From NCBI RefSeq assembly GCF_900091505.1, contig NZ_LT607409.1, positions 2,914,001 to 2,978,000 of the forward strand: a stretch of DNA of 64,000 bases, read 5' to 3'. Shown here piece after piece: positions 1 through 8,201 of this stretch. Below the pieces are notes generated by a model that was given only the letters and a program-made list of their open reading frames with translations, was not told the origin of the DNA and did not search any database. Made by a program: the position numbers and the translations under genes. The stretch's first letter is position 1. Every line of letters begins with the position of its first letter. This DNA comes from Micromonospora chokoriensis. Lineage in GTDB: Bacteria > Actinomycetota > Actinomycetes > Mycobacteriales > Micromonosporaceae.

Positions 1-124
1 GTCGTCGTGGCGTGGTCGTCGTGGGGGTCGTTGTCGCGGAGCGGCGAGGTAGTTTCAGGCGCTGTCGAGCTGATGTCGCAAACGAATCATGCGCCCTCCG
101 ACATCGGCAGCGGGGGTTGCGGCT

Positions 125-583
125 TCAGCGGGGGCGGTTGCGGTTGACCAGGGCCTGGTTGAGGCGACCCAGCAGGGCCGCGAGCGTGTCCCGGTCCTCG
201 CTGCTCCAGTCGGCGAGCATGTCGCCGTAGAGCCGGGTGCGGGCGGCCTGCACGGCGGCCATCCGCTGGAGACCGGCCGAGGTGGGGGAGATGACCGTGC
301 CGCGGCCGTCGGACGGGTCGGGGGTACGGGTGATCAGGCCGTCGCGCTGAAGCGCGGACACCTGCCGGGTGACCGTGGAGCCGTCCAGGTTGAGGCAGGC
401 GGCGAGCGCGGAGACGTTCTGCGGGCCGGCGTCGGCCAGGTGCCGCAGGATCACGTACGCCGCCCGGTCGAGCACCCGGTGCTCGGCGGTGCCGGTGGCC
501 CGCCGGGTCGCCTCGCCGAAGCGCATCAGCAGGGCCACCTCGGTCTCGATGCGGCCCAGGGTGATCTCGTCGTCCTCGCTCAT
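125..583 (-). CDS. MarR-family transcriptional regulator
   Basis: A 152-residue winged-helix regulator. The start ATG at 583 begins MSEDDEITLGRIE; the frame is open far upstream, but that extension runs antisense through the neighbouring transporter and is not coding. The middle of the protein has the MarR wHTH pattern (helix around residues 55-80 with LNLDGSTVTRQVSALQRDG, then a wing with DPSDGRGTV). It is divergent from an MFS transporter, 54 bp apart, and the gap contains a strong double palindrome. By analogy with MarR/EmrR systems it probably represses both itself and the transporter in response to a small toxic ligand. The ligand cannot be read from sequence. Confidence 0.9.
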   Translation of the reverse strand: MSEDDEITLGRIETEVALLMRFGEATRRATGTAEHRVLDRAAYVILRHLADAGPQNVSALAACLNLDGSTVTRQVSALQRDGLITRTPDPSDGRGTVISPTSAGLQRMAAVQAARTRLYGDMLADWSSEDRDTLAALLGRLNQALVNRNRPR

Positions 584-622
584 AGCTGTATGATACAGGA
601 TAAGTACCTGTACGATACAGCT
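584..622. promoter_or_regulatory. Double MarR operator between regulator and transporter
   Basis: The whole 39-bp element is a near-perfect dyad. It is built from two copies of a 13-bp site that is itself palindromic: CTGTATGATACAG at 586-598 and CTGTACGATACAG at 608-620. The centres lie 22 bp apart, about two helical turns, so two dimers could bind one face of the DNA. It lies immediately before the MarR start and 15 bp before the MFS GTG. Confidence 0.85.
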
Positions 623-637
623 AATTGAGGAGTCGGA

Positions 638-1870
638 GTGGATCGGCGTTCCGAACCGAACCGCAGTGCCATCTACGCCACCACACTGGTGGCCTTCCTC
701 GCCATCGCCGGCATCGCCGTCGTCGACCCGATCCTGCCCGCTATCGGCGACGCGATCGGCGTCACCGCGTGGCAGGTCGAGTTGCTGTTCACCGCGTACA
801 TCGCGGTCATGGCCGTCGGCATGATCCCGGCGACGCTGGCCAGTGGCCGGTTCGGCTTCAAGCCGGTGCTCATCACCGGTGTCTCGGTGGTCGGCGTCGC
901 CGCGATCCTCGCCTCGTTCAGCGACACCATCGTGCAGCTCTCCGTGCTGCGCGGCATCTGGGGGCTGGGCAACGCGATGTTCTTCGCCACCGCCATGGTG
1001 GTGCTGGTCAACCTGGCCGTCGACCGGGAGTGGGTGGTCGGCCTCTTCGAGACCGCCCTCGGTCTCGGCTTCGCCGTCGGCCCGCTCATCGGTGGCCTGC
1101 TCGGCGAGGTCAGCTGGCGGCTGCCGTTCTTCGTCTGCGGCGTCTTCATGGTCCTCGCCCTCGGCGTGGCCTCCCGCAAGCTCCGCGAACCCGCCAACCG
1201 CCAACCTCCGGTACGCGTCGGCCAGATCTTCGCCACGTTCCGCCGGCCGGCGTTCATCGCCCTCTGCGCGGTGACCGCCGCGTACAACTTCGTGTTCTTC
1301 GTGGTCCTCGGCTACACGCCGCTCTTCCTCAAGCTGGACATCATCCCGCTGGGGCTGGCGTTCACCGGCTGGGGCCTCGGCCTGGCCGCCGGCATCCTGG
1401 TGATCGGCCACCGGCTGGCCCACCGCATCGGCGCCGTGCAGACCGTCGGCGTGGCCATCGCCGGGCTGCTGGTCTGCATGGTCCTCTTCGCCACCTCCAC
1501 CGGCACCGCCGAGTCGCTCGTCGTGCTGGTGCTCGCCGGACTCTGCATGGGCATGGCCAACGCCAACCTCACCGACCTGGCCCTCGGCCTCGGCTCCAAC
1601 GACCGGCGGGTCGCCACCGGCGCGTTCAACCTGGTCCGCTGGGGCGCCGCCGCACCAGCGCCGATCATCTCCGGCAAGCTCGCCGAACACTCACTGGCCC
1701 TGCCGTTCTGGGTGGGCTTCGGAGTGCTCGCCGTCGGTGTCCTCGTCTACCTGGCCTTCGCGCACGTGATGGCCGCCGGCTACGGCGAGCGGGTCCTCTG
1801 GTCCCGCTGGAACCGCGCCGCCGCCGACACCGAGAAGACCGCCGAGGAGCCGGTGGGAGAGGCCTACTGA
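638..1870 (+). CDS. MFS transporter, putative drug efflux
   Basis: A 410-residue integral membrane protein with about 12 hydrophobic segments, the length of a standard major facilitator superfamily permease. The GTG at 638 follows a GAGG-type ribosome binding site around 627-630. The N-terminal half begins TTLVAFLAIAGIAVVDPILP, a typical first helix of DHA-type multidrug exporters, and IPATLASGRFGFKP matches the loop 2-3 region. Divergent pairing with a MarR repressor supports efflux of a toxic compound. Substrate unknown. Confidence 0.88.
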   Translation: MDRRSEPNRSAIYATTLVAFLAIAGIAVVDPILPAIGDAIGVTAWQVELLFTAYIAVMAVGMIPATLASGRFGFKPVLITGVSVVGVAAILASFSDTIVQLSVLRGIWGLGNAMFFATAMVVLVNLAVDREWVVGLFETALGLGFAVGPLIGGLLGEVSWRLPFFVCGVFMVLALGVASRKLREPANRQPPVRVGQIFATFRRPAFIALCAVTAAYNFVFFVVLGYTPLFLKLDIIPLGLAFTGWGLGLAAGILVIGHRLAHRIGAVQTVGVAIAGLLVCMVLFATSTGTAESLVVLVLAGLCMGMANANLTDLALGLGSNDRRVATGAFNLVRWGAAAPAPIISGKLAEHSLALPFWVGFGVLAVGVLVYLAFAHVMAAGYGERVLWSRWNRAAADTEKTAEEPVGEAY

Positions 1871-1885
1871 CCCCGGTTCGTTTTC

Positions 1886-1965
1886 AAGATCCACACGCTT
1901 TACCGGGAAACCGCTGCTTCAACGCGCGCTGATGCAACGGTTTCGCGGTAAGCCGCGAGGATCTT
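1886..1965. repeat. Long intergenic palindrome P1
   Basis: An 80-bp imperfect inverted repeat centred on CGCGCG at 1923-1928. The outer ends are AAGATCC (1886-1892) and GGATCTT (1959-1965), and inner blocks such as GAAACCG/CGGTTTC also match. It fills the gap between two convergent genes, so it could act as a bidirectional terminator. It shares the GATC-near-both-ends design of nine other palindromes in the window, but its arms are not clearly homologous to theirs. Confidence 0.8.
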
Positions 1966-1979
1966 GGCGTCGGGCGGGG

Positions 1980-2741
1980 TCAGTTCAGGGCGCGGTAGAG
2001 CAGGTAGAGGCCGATCGTCGTACCGAACACCACGATCATCGTCTTGAGCACCACCGGCGGCAGCCGACGGACGAGCCGCGCGCCCGCGTACCCCCCGATG
2101 AGGGTGGCCGGCGCGACCACCGCGACGGCCGCCCAGTTCACCGGGCCGAACAGGGCGAACACCACGAGCGTCGTCAACCCCACCACGGCGGACAGCAGAT
2201 TCTTGATCGCGCTCACCCGCGCCAGGGTCGCGTCCAGCACCAGGGCCAGTCCGGCGACCAGCATCACCCCGAGGGCCGCGCCGAAATACCCGCCGTACAC
2301 CGCGCCGAGCGCGACCATCGTCTGCACCGCGACCGTCCGCTGGCGTGGCGACAGGTCCCGGGGGTGACCGACCAGCCGGCGCAGCGGGTCCTGGAAGGCC
2401 AGGACCGCTGTCGCGCCGAGAACCAGAAAGGGTACGACCAGCTCGAACGCGCGGGCCGGCGTGGCCAGCAGCAGCAACGCCCCGATAATCGTGCCGACGA
2501 TCGTGGTCGGCACCAGTGTGGCCAGGGCACGGGGGCGCGGCAGGTCCTGCCGGCTGCCCGCCACGCTGGCCACGTACCCGGGGAAGACCGCCACCGAGTT
2601 GCTGACGTTCGCCGGCACTGGGGGCAGACCGACCGCGATCATCGCCGGAAAGGTGATCAACGAGCCACCACCGGCCACCGCATTGACAGTGCCAGCGGCG
2701 AGACCGGCGGCGAGCAGCAGCGCGGCGTGGGAGAGATCCAT
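1980..2741 (-). CDS. TSUP family permease (TauE/SafE-like sulfite/sulfonate exporter)
   Basis: A 253-residue polytopic membrane protein with about eight hydrophobic segments. The N-terminus (LAAGLAAGTVNAVAGGGSLI) carries the glycine-rich first-repeat motif of the TSUP/TauE-SafE family, and a second repeat begins near GAVYGGYFGAALGVMLVAG. The family moves sulfite, sulfoacetate or related organosulfur anions; the substrate here is not predictable. The ATG at 2741 is 9 nt downstream of a TAGCCT -10-like hexamer, so the transcript may be nearly leaderless. It converges on the MFS gene across palindrome P1. Confidence 0.85.
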   Translation of the reverse strand: MDLSHAALLLAAGLAAGTVNAVAGGGSLITFPAMIAVGLPPVPANVSNSVAVFPGYVASVAGSRQDLPRPRALATLVPTTIVGTIIGALLLLATPARAFELVVPFLVLGATAVLAFQDPLRRLVGHPRDLSPRQRTVAVQTMVALGAVYGGYFGAALGVMLVAGLALVLDATLARVSAIKNLLSAVVGLTTLVVFALFGPVNWAAVAVVAPATLIGGYAGARLVRRLPPVVLKTMIVVFGTTIGLYLLYRALN

Positions 2742-2848
2742 AGCCCCACGAGGCTAGCTGCCGCCTTCCGGGGCGGCTCCGCCGGACCGCCCGTGAGCTG
2801 CGCGATCTTGGTCCGGCGGGGTGGCAATACCGGCCGCACGCTCGTCGT

Positions 2849-2854
2849 TAGGAT
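2849..2854 (+). promoter_or_regulatory. Candidate -10 element of rnpB
   Basis: TAGGAT ends 6 nt before the first paired base of the P1 helix of RNase P RNA. This is the spacing expected for transcription starting at 2861. No convincing -35 hexamer was found. Confidence 0.55.
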
Positions 2855-2860
2855 GGGAGC

Positions 2861-3289
<429 letters not shown>

Positions 3290-3291
3290 CC

Positions 3292-3330
3292 ACCAGCTCA
3301 GAGCCGCGATCCAGGCTCTGAGCTGGTTCT
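3292..3330 (+). terminator. Rho-independent-type terminator of rnpB
   Basis: A perfect 14-bp hairpin, ACCAGCTCAGAGCC (3292-3305) with GGCTCTGAGCTGGT (3314-3327), starts 2 nt after the P1 helix and is followed by a short T-rich tail (TCT). Confidence 0.85.
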
Positions 3331-3682
3331 ATGTCCGGGCGTCGATGGTCGTTCATGGTCAACATTGGGCGGCGTTTGACGCCCTGACGACGCCCTGACG
3401 CCCTGGAGACGCCCTGAGCGTCGGCTCAGTTGGCCTCGTCTCGGGTCGGTCAGGCTGTGCCGCTGTGGGGCCTTTCCGGGCCGGCGCTCATTGATCCCGG
3501 AGTCGGGCCGGTGGCTGTGGGGGAGGGTCGGGCACCTCCTGGCGGTGGAGCGGGTGCCGCTACCCGGTGACCCGGTGGCAAGCCAGTCCCGGGGTTGGAC
3601 TGGCGCGGCAGCCGGAAGCCCTGACGCACGACCAGGCCGACCCGCTGGCTTCCGTCGCGTGCTTCGGTGATCCCATTCGTGG
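3331..3682. other. Gene-free region with GACGCCCTG repeats
   Basis: No credible gene was seen. Four direct copies of GACGCCCTG begin at 3378, 3389, 3397 and 3408 (spacings 11, 8 and 11 bp). The rest shows no coding bias on either strand. Confidence 0.5.
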
Positions 3683-3916
3683 ATGAGGTGGGACGAGTGC
3701 GTGCCGGAGCTGCTGGAGCACCTGGGGGAGATGGGCCTGGTCGCGCTCGTCAAGATTGACGGGGAGCGGGAGCGCAAGCCCTGGACCGTGGTGATCTCGG
3801 GTCAGCGGCTCGACGGCGCGTCGATCAGGGTCGACGGCCACAGCCTCGACTACTGCCTGAAGCATGCGGTTGCCGCGCTTCACGACCGCTTCCCGGATGA
3901 ACTCGGGCTGAGCTGA
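3683..3916 (+). CDS. Small hypothetical protein, 77 aa
   Basis: An acidic/basic mixed soluble protein beginning MRWDECVPELLEHLGEMG, with a beta-rich centre (LVALVKIDGERERKPWTVVI) and a helical C-terminus (LDYCLKHAVAALHDRFPDE). Third-position GC and amino-acid composition look like a real gene, and the opposite-strand frames do not. No strong ribosome binding site precedes the ATG. Not recognised; no membrane segment or signal. It stands alone between two gene-poor stretches downstream of rnpB. Confidence 0.6.
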   Translation: MRWDECVPELLEHLGEMGLVALVKIDGERERKPWTVVISGQRLDGASIRVDGHSLDYCLKHAVAALHDRFPDELGLS

Positions 3917-4540
3917 GATCCGACCCGTGGGGCGGTGTCCCGGCGGCTGTCGGTGGCTCACCGCCCCGGCGCCGTAGGCGGCCGGGGCGGCTTGCCGCCG
4001 GCCGGGCTTGCCGCCCTGCACCGCGCGGAGCGCGGTGCCTTGATTCAAAACAGAGAAATTCGGCAGCAGAGACCGATCCGCGACCGATCCGCGACCGATC
4101 CCTGAGGCGGAAGGCCGTGACCGGCGACTCGTTCGCCTGAGCGATTCATCCGCGAGGTTCGCTCGCGCCTGAGACCTCGGGCAGCTGTCCGTGGTCTACC
4201 TGTTGGCAGCCGCCCTCGTCCCCGTCCGTTGCTGTCTCCGCTGCCGTCAATGCTGCTGCCGCAGACGGTTTAGGAAGGGTCTAGCGCCTACTGACGCACA
4301 CCCTGCTCTACCAGGGCGTATACGCGAACGACTCTCTGTCGTGCGCATGATCATTCCGCACATGTTCCGGATCTTGGCCGTCCGGTGGCACGCCCTCGCC
4401 GGATCTCTAGGCGGTATGGTGCCTAGCCTTCTCGTGCCTCTCGTCGGACAACTTCAGGGACCGCGAGCCCCCCTCATCCTTACCGTCCTCGCTGCCCTGA
4501 GCCGCGTATCTAGGGACAGCCTAAATCGCCGGGTGGTTGC
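3917..4540. other. Gene-free region with 11-bp iterons
   Basis: About 620 bp without a credible gene. It contains three copies of GACCGATCC at exactly 11-bp spacing (4071, 4082, 4093), one helical turn each, next to an AT-richer patch (TTCAAAACAGAGAAATT, around 4045-4061). The long plus-strand frame across 4191-4769 has shadow-like composition. Confidence 0.45.
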
Positions 4541-4546
4541 TATCGT
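4541..4546 (+). promoter_or_regulatory. -10 element of the ESX-like operon
   Basis: TATCGT ends 6 nt before the ATG at 4553, the geometry of an actinobacterial leaderless transcript. Confidence 0.5.
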
Positions 4547-4552
4547 CGCGGC

Positions 4553-4930
4553 ATGGTTGCGGGGAGTAACAAGGGTCGACGCAAGTCGCGCAGGTCGATG
4601 TCTGCGGAAGATCGTGTGCAGTCGGAGCGGGACGTCCGAGGTGCGGTGTCCGACTTCCAGGAAACGGCCTACGGCAACCTGCGCGCCGCCATCGCCAACG
4701 TCGCGATCTTCTTCGGCTTTGTCGGCGTATTCGGGATCGTCGTCGGGGCGGCAGACGGGCTACGCCTGATTCCGATGAGTGTCCTCGTCCTCGCCGGGCT
4801 GGTCGGCGCTGCTTATTACCCCACCCGGGGGCAGTGGAAGACGACTGTCAGGCTCCTGGTGGCATCAAGCGCGCTCGTGGTGATCGGACTGGTCGGCCTC
4901 GTCCTAGTAGCCACGGTCGTGGAGCCGTGA
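4553..4930 (+). CDS. Hypothetical membrane protein, first gene of ESX-like operon
   Basis: 125 residues: a basic N-terminus (SNKGRRKSRRS), a soluble stretch to about residue 40, then three hydrophobic segments (NVAIFFGFVGVFGIVVGAA; IPMSVLVLAGLVGAAYY; LLVASSALVVIGLVGLVLVA). The ATG at 4553 lies 6 nt after a TATCGT -10 hexamer, suggesting leaderless translation; an internal ATG at 4598 is an alternative. Its TGA overlaps the GTG of the next gene (GTGA), so the two are translationally coupled. Function unknown; it may be a membrane partner of the downstream WXG-like protein. Confidence 0.7.
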   Translation: MVAGSNKGRRKSRRSMSAEDRVQSERDVRGAVSDFQETAYGNLRAAIANVAIFFGFVGVFGIVVGAADGLRLIPMSVLVLAGLVGAAYYPTRGQWKTTVRLLVASSALVVIGLVGLVLVATVVEP

Positions 4931-6030
4931 GCTTCACCGTCGAACCATTTGCGCTGGCCAACTACGCCCGACAACTGGACCGCGCAAGCGGCGACTCGTG
5001 CGCCATCACGGGCTACATCGGCACTCACAACAAGGACGCTACCGGCGGTGAATTGATCGCCATCGCCGCCGACGGGCACCGGCACGCCGTCACCGTCATC
5101 TCTGACACGATGCGACGGCTGACCACCCTGCTGGACGCCTCCGGTCCCGAACTGGTCGCGGCCTCGATGTACTACCGGCTGAACGACCTCGCCACCGCAG
5201 CGAGCCTTGATCGCACGCTCCCCGGCGCTGCTCCATGCCAACCGCCCACCCCGCTGGAACAAGAACTCACCACGCTCGTCTGCCTCCCACCGCCCTTCAT
5301 CGACATCCGGGATGTCACCGCGAGCCTGATCCCGCCCCCAGAACCGGCAAACCCGCCCAACGCCCTCGGCTGGATGGACAACATCAGCCCTACGTCCTGG
5401 GCCATGCAGGGCTTCGACGTCGTCTTCGGCTTCGACCCCATCTCCTGGCTACAGGAGCGCCTGTTCGGCAACTGGGAAGCACTCGCCACCATGCAACCCG
5501 TCCTCACCAACGTCGGCTCCGCGCTACACGACCTGGCCCTCAACACCCAGACCGGCGCTGCCACCCTTCGGCAGACGTGGCAGGGACAGGCAGGAGACGC
5601 CGCCTACAGCTACTTCACACAACTCTCCAGCGCCACTGCCTCACTGCGCGGACCGCTCAACGACATCGGCAACGAGTACAAGGCCATGGCCGACTCCATC
5701 TGGTCCATCAGCGAAGCCATCGGCGGCATCATCAAGGGCCTCATCGACGCCGCAATCATCGCCGGCATCGCCGCCGCTGCCGGGACAGCGACCTCCGCAA
5801 CAGGCGTCGGCGCTATCGTCGGCTACGGCGTCGCCGCCGCCGAAGTCGCCTACATGCTCAAGCTGTGGAGCCAGGCCACCCAGCTCTACCAACACGCAAG
5901 CGCCGCCGTCCTCGCATTCCGGTCCGCACTAACACACAGACTCAGCGACCTCGAAAACGTCAAGCTGCCCACGCTGCCTGGCAGCAGCGGATACGACCAT
6001 CCTCTAGCATCGCCCGGGATCATCCAGTGA
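4927..6030 (+). CDS. WXG100/ESX-like secreted effector-type protein
   Basis: 367 residues starting at the GTG that overlaps the previous stop. Residues about 1-95 are helical (ALANYARQLDRASGD; VISDTMRRLTTLLDASG). A Pro-rich linker covers about 100-150. A second helical part has TWQGQAGDAAYSYF near residue 218, matching the W-x-G turn of WXG100-superfamily proteins. A long Ala/Gly-rich hydrophobic hairpin follows (IIAGIAAAAGTATSATGVGAIVG). This is the layout of type VII (ESX) substrates. No recognisable toxin domain follows the hydrophobic region, so it may be structural or chaperone-like. It is coupled to both neighbours. ESX assignment is inferred from the motif and fold pattern. Confidence 0.7.
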   Translation: MSFTVEPFALANYARQLDRASGDSCAITGYIGTHNKDATGGELIAIAADGHRHAVTVISDTMRRLTTLLDASGPELVAASMYYRLNDLATAASLDRTLPGAAPCQPPTPLEQELTTLVCLPPPFIDIRDVTASLIPPPEPANPPNALGWMDNISPTSWAMQGFDVVFGFDPISWLQERLFGNWEALATMQPVLTNVGSALHDLALNTQTGAATLRQTWQGQAGDAAYSYFTQLSSATASLRGPLNDIGNEYKAMADSIWSISEAIGGIIKGLIDAAIIAGIAAAAGTATSATGVGAIVGYGVAAAEVAYMLKLWSQATQLYQHASAAVLAFRSALTHRLSDLENVKLPTLPGSSGYDHPLASPGIIQ

Positions 6031-6326
6031 GCGACCTCTCCGACATCACCAACGGGGACCCGCGTCGTCTCCGTGGGTTACGCGACAACCTCGACCGGCT
6101 CGCCAACTCCCCGCAGCCCGAACTGCGCGAGATGGCACGCGCCGTGCTTGACGGTGAGCTGACGCTACGGACAGCGGCCCTGAGCAGTGCCTACGCTCCG
6201 GCCCTCGGCGACGCCTTCAACGAGTTCTGGACGTACTACAGCCAGCTCAGCCCACACGGACGCAGCGAACTTGAAGCCAGCGCCTACACCTATCAGACGT
6301 CCACCGAGCAGGATCCGGATACCTAG
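6027..6326 (+). CDS. Small helical partner protein of the ESX-like operon
   Basis: 99 residues, starting at a GTG that overlaps the upstream TGA (GTGA). The sequence is soluble and helical (RRLRGLRDNLDRLANSP; PALGDAFNEFWTYYSQLSP) with an acidic tail. It has the size of an ESX accessory or chaperone protein, but no family is recognised. The two successive GTGA overlaps mean all three genes should be made in linked amounts. Confidence 0.7.
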   Translation: MSDLSDITNGDPRRLRGLRDNLDRLANSPQPELREMARAVLDGELTLRTAALSSAYAPALGDAFNEFWTYYSQLSPHGRSELEASAYTYQTSTEQDPDT

Positions 6327-6575
6327 CGGCCGTACCGCTCAACACCAGACGCTGACAACTCGCTTACAAGCTCGGTGCAGGTCGTCCGGCGTCGTCTGTC
6401 CGCCTTCGCGACCTCGGGCGATTGTCCGCACTCGTGCGCCGGCGGGCGTCCTCGTCCGGGCAGGTTGCTGTCACCGTTGCTGTCGAAGCTACCCCTGGCC
6501 GCGTGCATCGGGCACGGAGCGGGCAGGAGCAAAGTCCTTCCGAGGGTCACGTCCCGTCTCGAGCTGCGGCACAGG
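6327..6575. other. Intergenic region between convergent accessory genes
   Basis: About 250 bp with no confident gene. A minus-strand frame of 75 codons (6323-6550) is open but has no family resemblance and no ribosome binding site. Confidence 0.4.
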
Positions 6576-6953
6576 TCAGTCGCCTTTTTGGGCCTCGCCT
6601 GTGTCCTCTGCCGGGAAGTCTGAGATGGTCGTCAAGAACTCGCTGGACACGAAGTACGGGTTGTTGGGATCGCTCAGGACTTCGATGAGGATCGCATCGC
6701 CGTCGCACTCAAGAACTCGGTACTCGTCACCAGCACTGAGCTTCAAGCCGCTGCCGTCCTCACCGTCGGTGACGACCCTGAAGAGCTGGCCCTTCGTCGC
6801 GCATGGCGTGTTCCTCTTCTTGAGCGCGGCTAGGGACGCCTTGAATGCCTTCTTGCCACCCGCTTCAGCGGTCCGACCGATGAGGTACCCACTGCCGAGA
6901 GTCGCGAACAGAAGCCCCACTGGCCCACCGACCTTCTTGGCGATGGTCGTCAT
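6576..6953 (-). CDS. Hypothetical protein, 125 aa
   Basis: Start ATG at 6953 is chosen over one 33 nt upstream because AGGGAAG lies 9 nt before it. The N-terminus (MTTIAKKVGGPVGLLFATLG) has one hydrophobic segment with glycines (PVGLLFATLGSGYLIG), followed by a basic stretch. The C-terminal half is beta-rich (GDEYRVLECDGDAILIEVLS), resembling a small SH3-like barrel. It is the last gene of a minus-strand run (XRE regulator, IMPase, Imm21 remnant, this gene), and its start overlaps the end of the Imm21 remnant. Function unknown. Codon use is less GC-biased than in the core genes. Confidence 0.65.
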   Translation of the reverse strand: MTTIAKKVGGPVGLLFATLGSGYLIGRTAEAGGKKAFKASLAALKKRNTPCATKGQLFRVVTDGEDGSGLKLSAGDEYRVLECDGDAILIEVLSDPNNPYFVSSEFLTTISDFPAEDTGEAQKGD

Positions 6954-7365
6954 CAGTTGGTACTTCCCTAGATTGCCAGATGCCACATTGCGCCCAGTCG
7001 ACGGCAGGGTCGTCGAGGATGGACTTCGCGACGTTGATCAGCTCAGCCTCGGAGTTGGCGCCGAGCCAACGGACGAACGTCCGCCGGTCGGGCAGATAGC
7101 AGGTTCTGGCGGGTTCGTCCGCCAAGACAAGTCCTTACCGGCCGCTGCTACCGATAGCGATCACACCTGCCAGGCCATCAACCTCGCAGGCGCGGGCGTA
7201 GTCATCCAGGGCGTCTCCGGTATCCGCGATCGTCCCGGCGGACGTGCAGCCACCCCACTCGCTCAACACCGAAACCGGTACCACGAGCAAAGGACCGCCC
7301 AACGACTCGACCCAAGCGGGGGAGGACTCCACCGAAGGCGTCGAGGTGGACCAGATGGCTTCCAT
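6865..7365 (-). pseudogene. Imm21-like immunity protein gene interrupted by an in-frame stop
   Basis: Two open pieces in the same frame. The 5' piece (7365 to 7135, 76 aa) has WVESLGGPLLVVPVSVLSEW and DDYARACEVDGLAGVI. The 3' piece (7125 to 6865) has LADEPARTCYLPDRRTFVRW and DPAVDWAQCGIWQ. Together they match the Imm21 family of polymorphic-toxin immunity proteins end to end, separated only by a single TAA at 7135-7137 with three further codons before LADEP. A TTG at 7125 with AAGGA 6 nt upstream could restart translation, so the fragments might both be made. The extreme C-terminus (after CGIWQ) also looks unlike the family and may be frame-shifted. The family assignment is from remembered motifs. 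The ATG at 7365 lies 5 nt after the IMPase stop. Confidence 0.7.
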
Positions 7366-7370
7366 ACCGC

Positions 7371-8201
7371 TCAGTCTCCCGGCCGACCAGCGACGATGTG
7401 AGCTTGCGGGGAAGAGAGAGCTTGCTGGACGAGCGCGAGGACGAGCGGAAGAACCTGATCGTTTCCACCGACCGTCGCAGTGGAGTCTGCACTGTGTGGC
7501 GTCCCGTCGACGTCGACCAACTGGACGCCGGACTCCTTTGCGATCACGACGCCCGCAGCCGTGTCCCACGGCTTGTTGTTCAGCATGATGAAAGCATCGA
7601 TCTTGCCATGGGCCAGCCATGCCAGGTCGATTGCGGCCGATCCGTGCATGCGGATCCGTTGAACATTCCGCACTAGTTGATGCGTGATAGCGAGCCGCTG
7701 AACATTCTTGGCTGCCGCATCAGGTCCTACAGCGTAGTCTCCAATAGCGACGACGGAATCTTGCAAATCCTCTGTCTGACTGCAATAGATGCGCTCTCCG
7801 TTGGCGAAAGAACCGCACCCTTCGGCGGCTTGATAACGAGTGCCCAGGAATGGTAGATCAATGATGCCTAGGACTGACCTTTTCTTGTGGATGAGGCCGA
7901 GAGAGATGGCGCACAGGGGTGAGCCGTGCACGAAATTGACGGTGCCGTCCACTGGATCCAGTGCCCACATGAGTTCCGTGGCATCGCCGCTCAGGCCGTG
8001 TTCCTCGCCGAGGAAGCCGATGTCGGGTGCCCTGGCAGCCAGGAGTTCGCGGACCTGTTGCTCGATGGCGAAGTCCACCTCGGATGCCATGTCGCGGTCA
8101 CCCTTGCTGGTGAGGGTGCCAGGCTGAAGGGTCCGCATGATGTGATGCGCCAAGTCGACAGCCTCGTTGGCCAGAGGCAGAAGGTCTGCGAAGTTGCTCA
8201 T
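7371..8201 (-). CDS. Inositol monophosphatase family protein
   Basis: 276 residues, a Mg2+-dependent phosphatase of the IMPase/FBPase superfamily. All signature motifs are present: GEEHG near residue 70, WALDPVDGTVNFVHG near 80-95 and WDTAAGVVIAKESG near 210. Together they supply the metal ligands. The ATG at 8201 overlaps the TGA of the upstream regulator (ATGA), so the pair is coupled. Substrate could be inositol-1-phosphate, histidinol phosphate or another sugar phosphate. Pairing with an XRE/DUF5919 regulator suggests a conditionally used enzyme. The gene has lower GC than the surrounding core. Confidence 0.9.
   Translation of the reverse strand: MSNFADLLPLANEAVDLAHHIMRTLQPGTLTSKGDRDMASEVDFAIEQQVRELLAARAPDIGFLGEEHGLSGDATELMWALDPVDGTVNFVHGSPLCAISLGLIHKKRSVLGIIDLPFLGTRYQAAEGCGSFANGERIYCSQTEDLQDSVVAIGDYAVGPDAAAKNVQRLAITHQLVRNVQRIRMHGSAAIDLAWLAHGKIDAFIMLNNKPWDTAAGVVIAKESGVQLVDVDGTPHSADSTATVGGNDQVLPLVLALVQQALSSPQAHIVAGRPGD

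Noticed and set aside
1..124. Short plus-strand frames at the left edge
   Set aside because: GTC/GTG-rich low-complexity sequence downstream of the MarR stop; no coding evidence.
125..1690. 521-codon open frame on the minus strand
   Set aside because: Only the last 152 codons are the MarR gene. The rest is antisense to the MFS transporter, with composition (Asp/Glu/His/Gln-rich) typical of shadow frames.
3560..4048. 162-codon minus-strand frame
   Set aside because: Antisense to the 77-aa gene at 3683-3916; Pro/Arg/His-rich shadow composition.
4191..4769. 192-codon plus-strand frame upstream of the ESX-like operon
   Set aside because: Cys/Arg/Ser-rich, no ribosome binding site, and it overlaps the better-supported 4553-4930 gene in another frame.
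6323..6550. 75-codon minus-strand frame in the accessory region
   Set aside because: No ribosome binding site, no family resemblance and no coupling to neighbours; kept only as an intergenic note.
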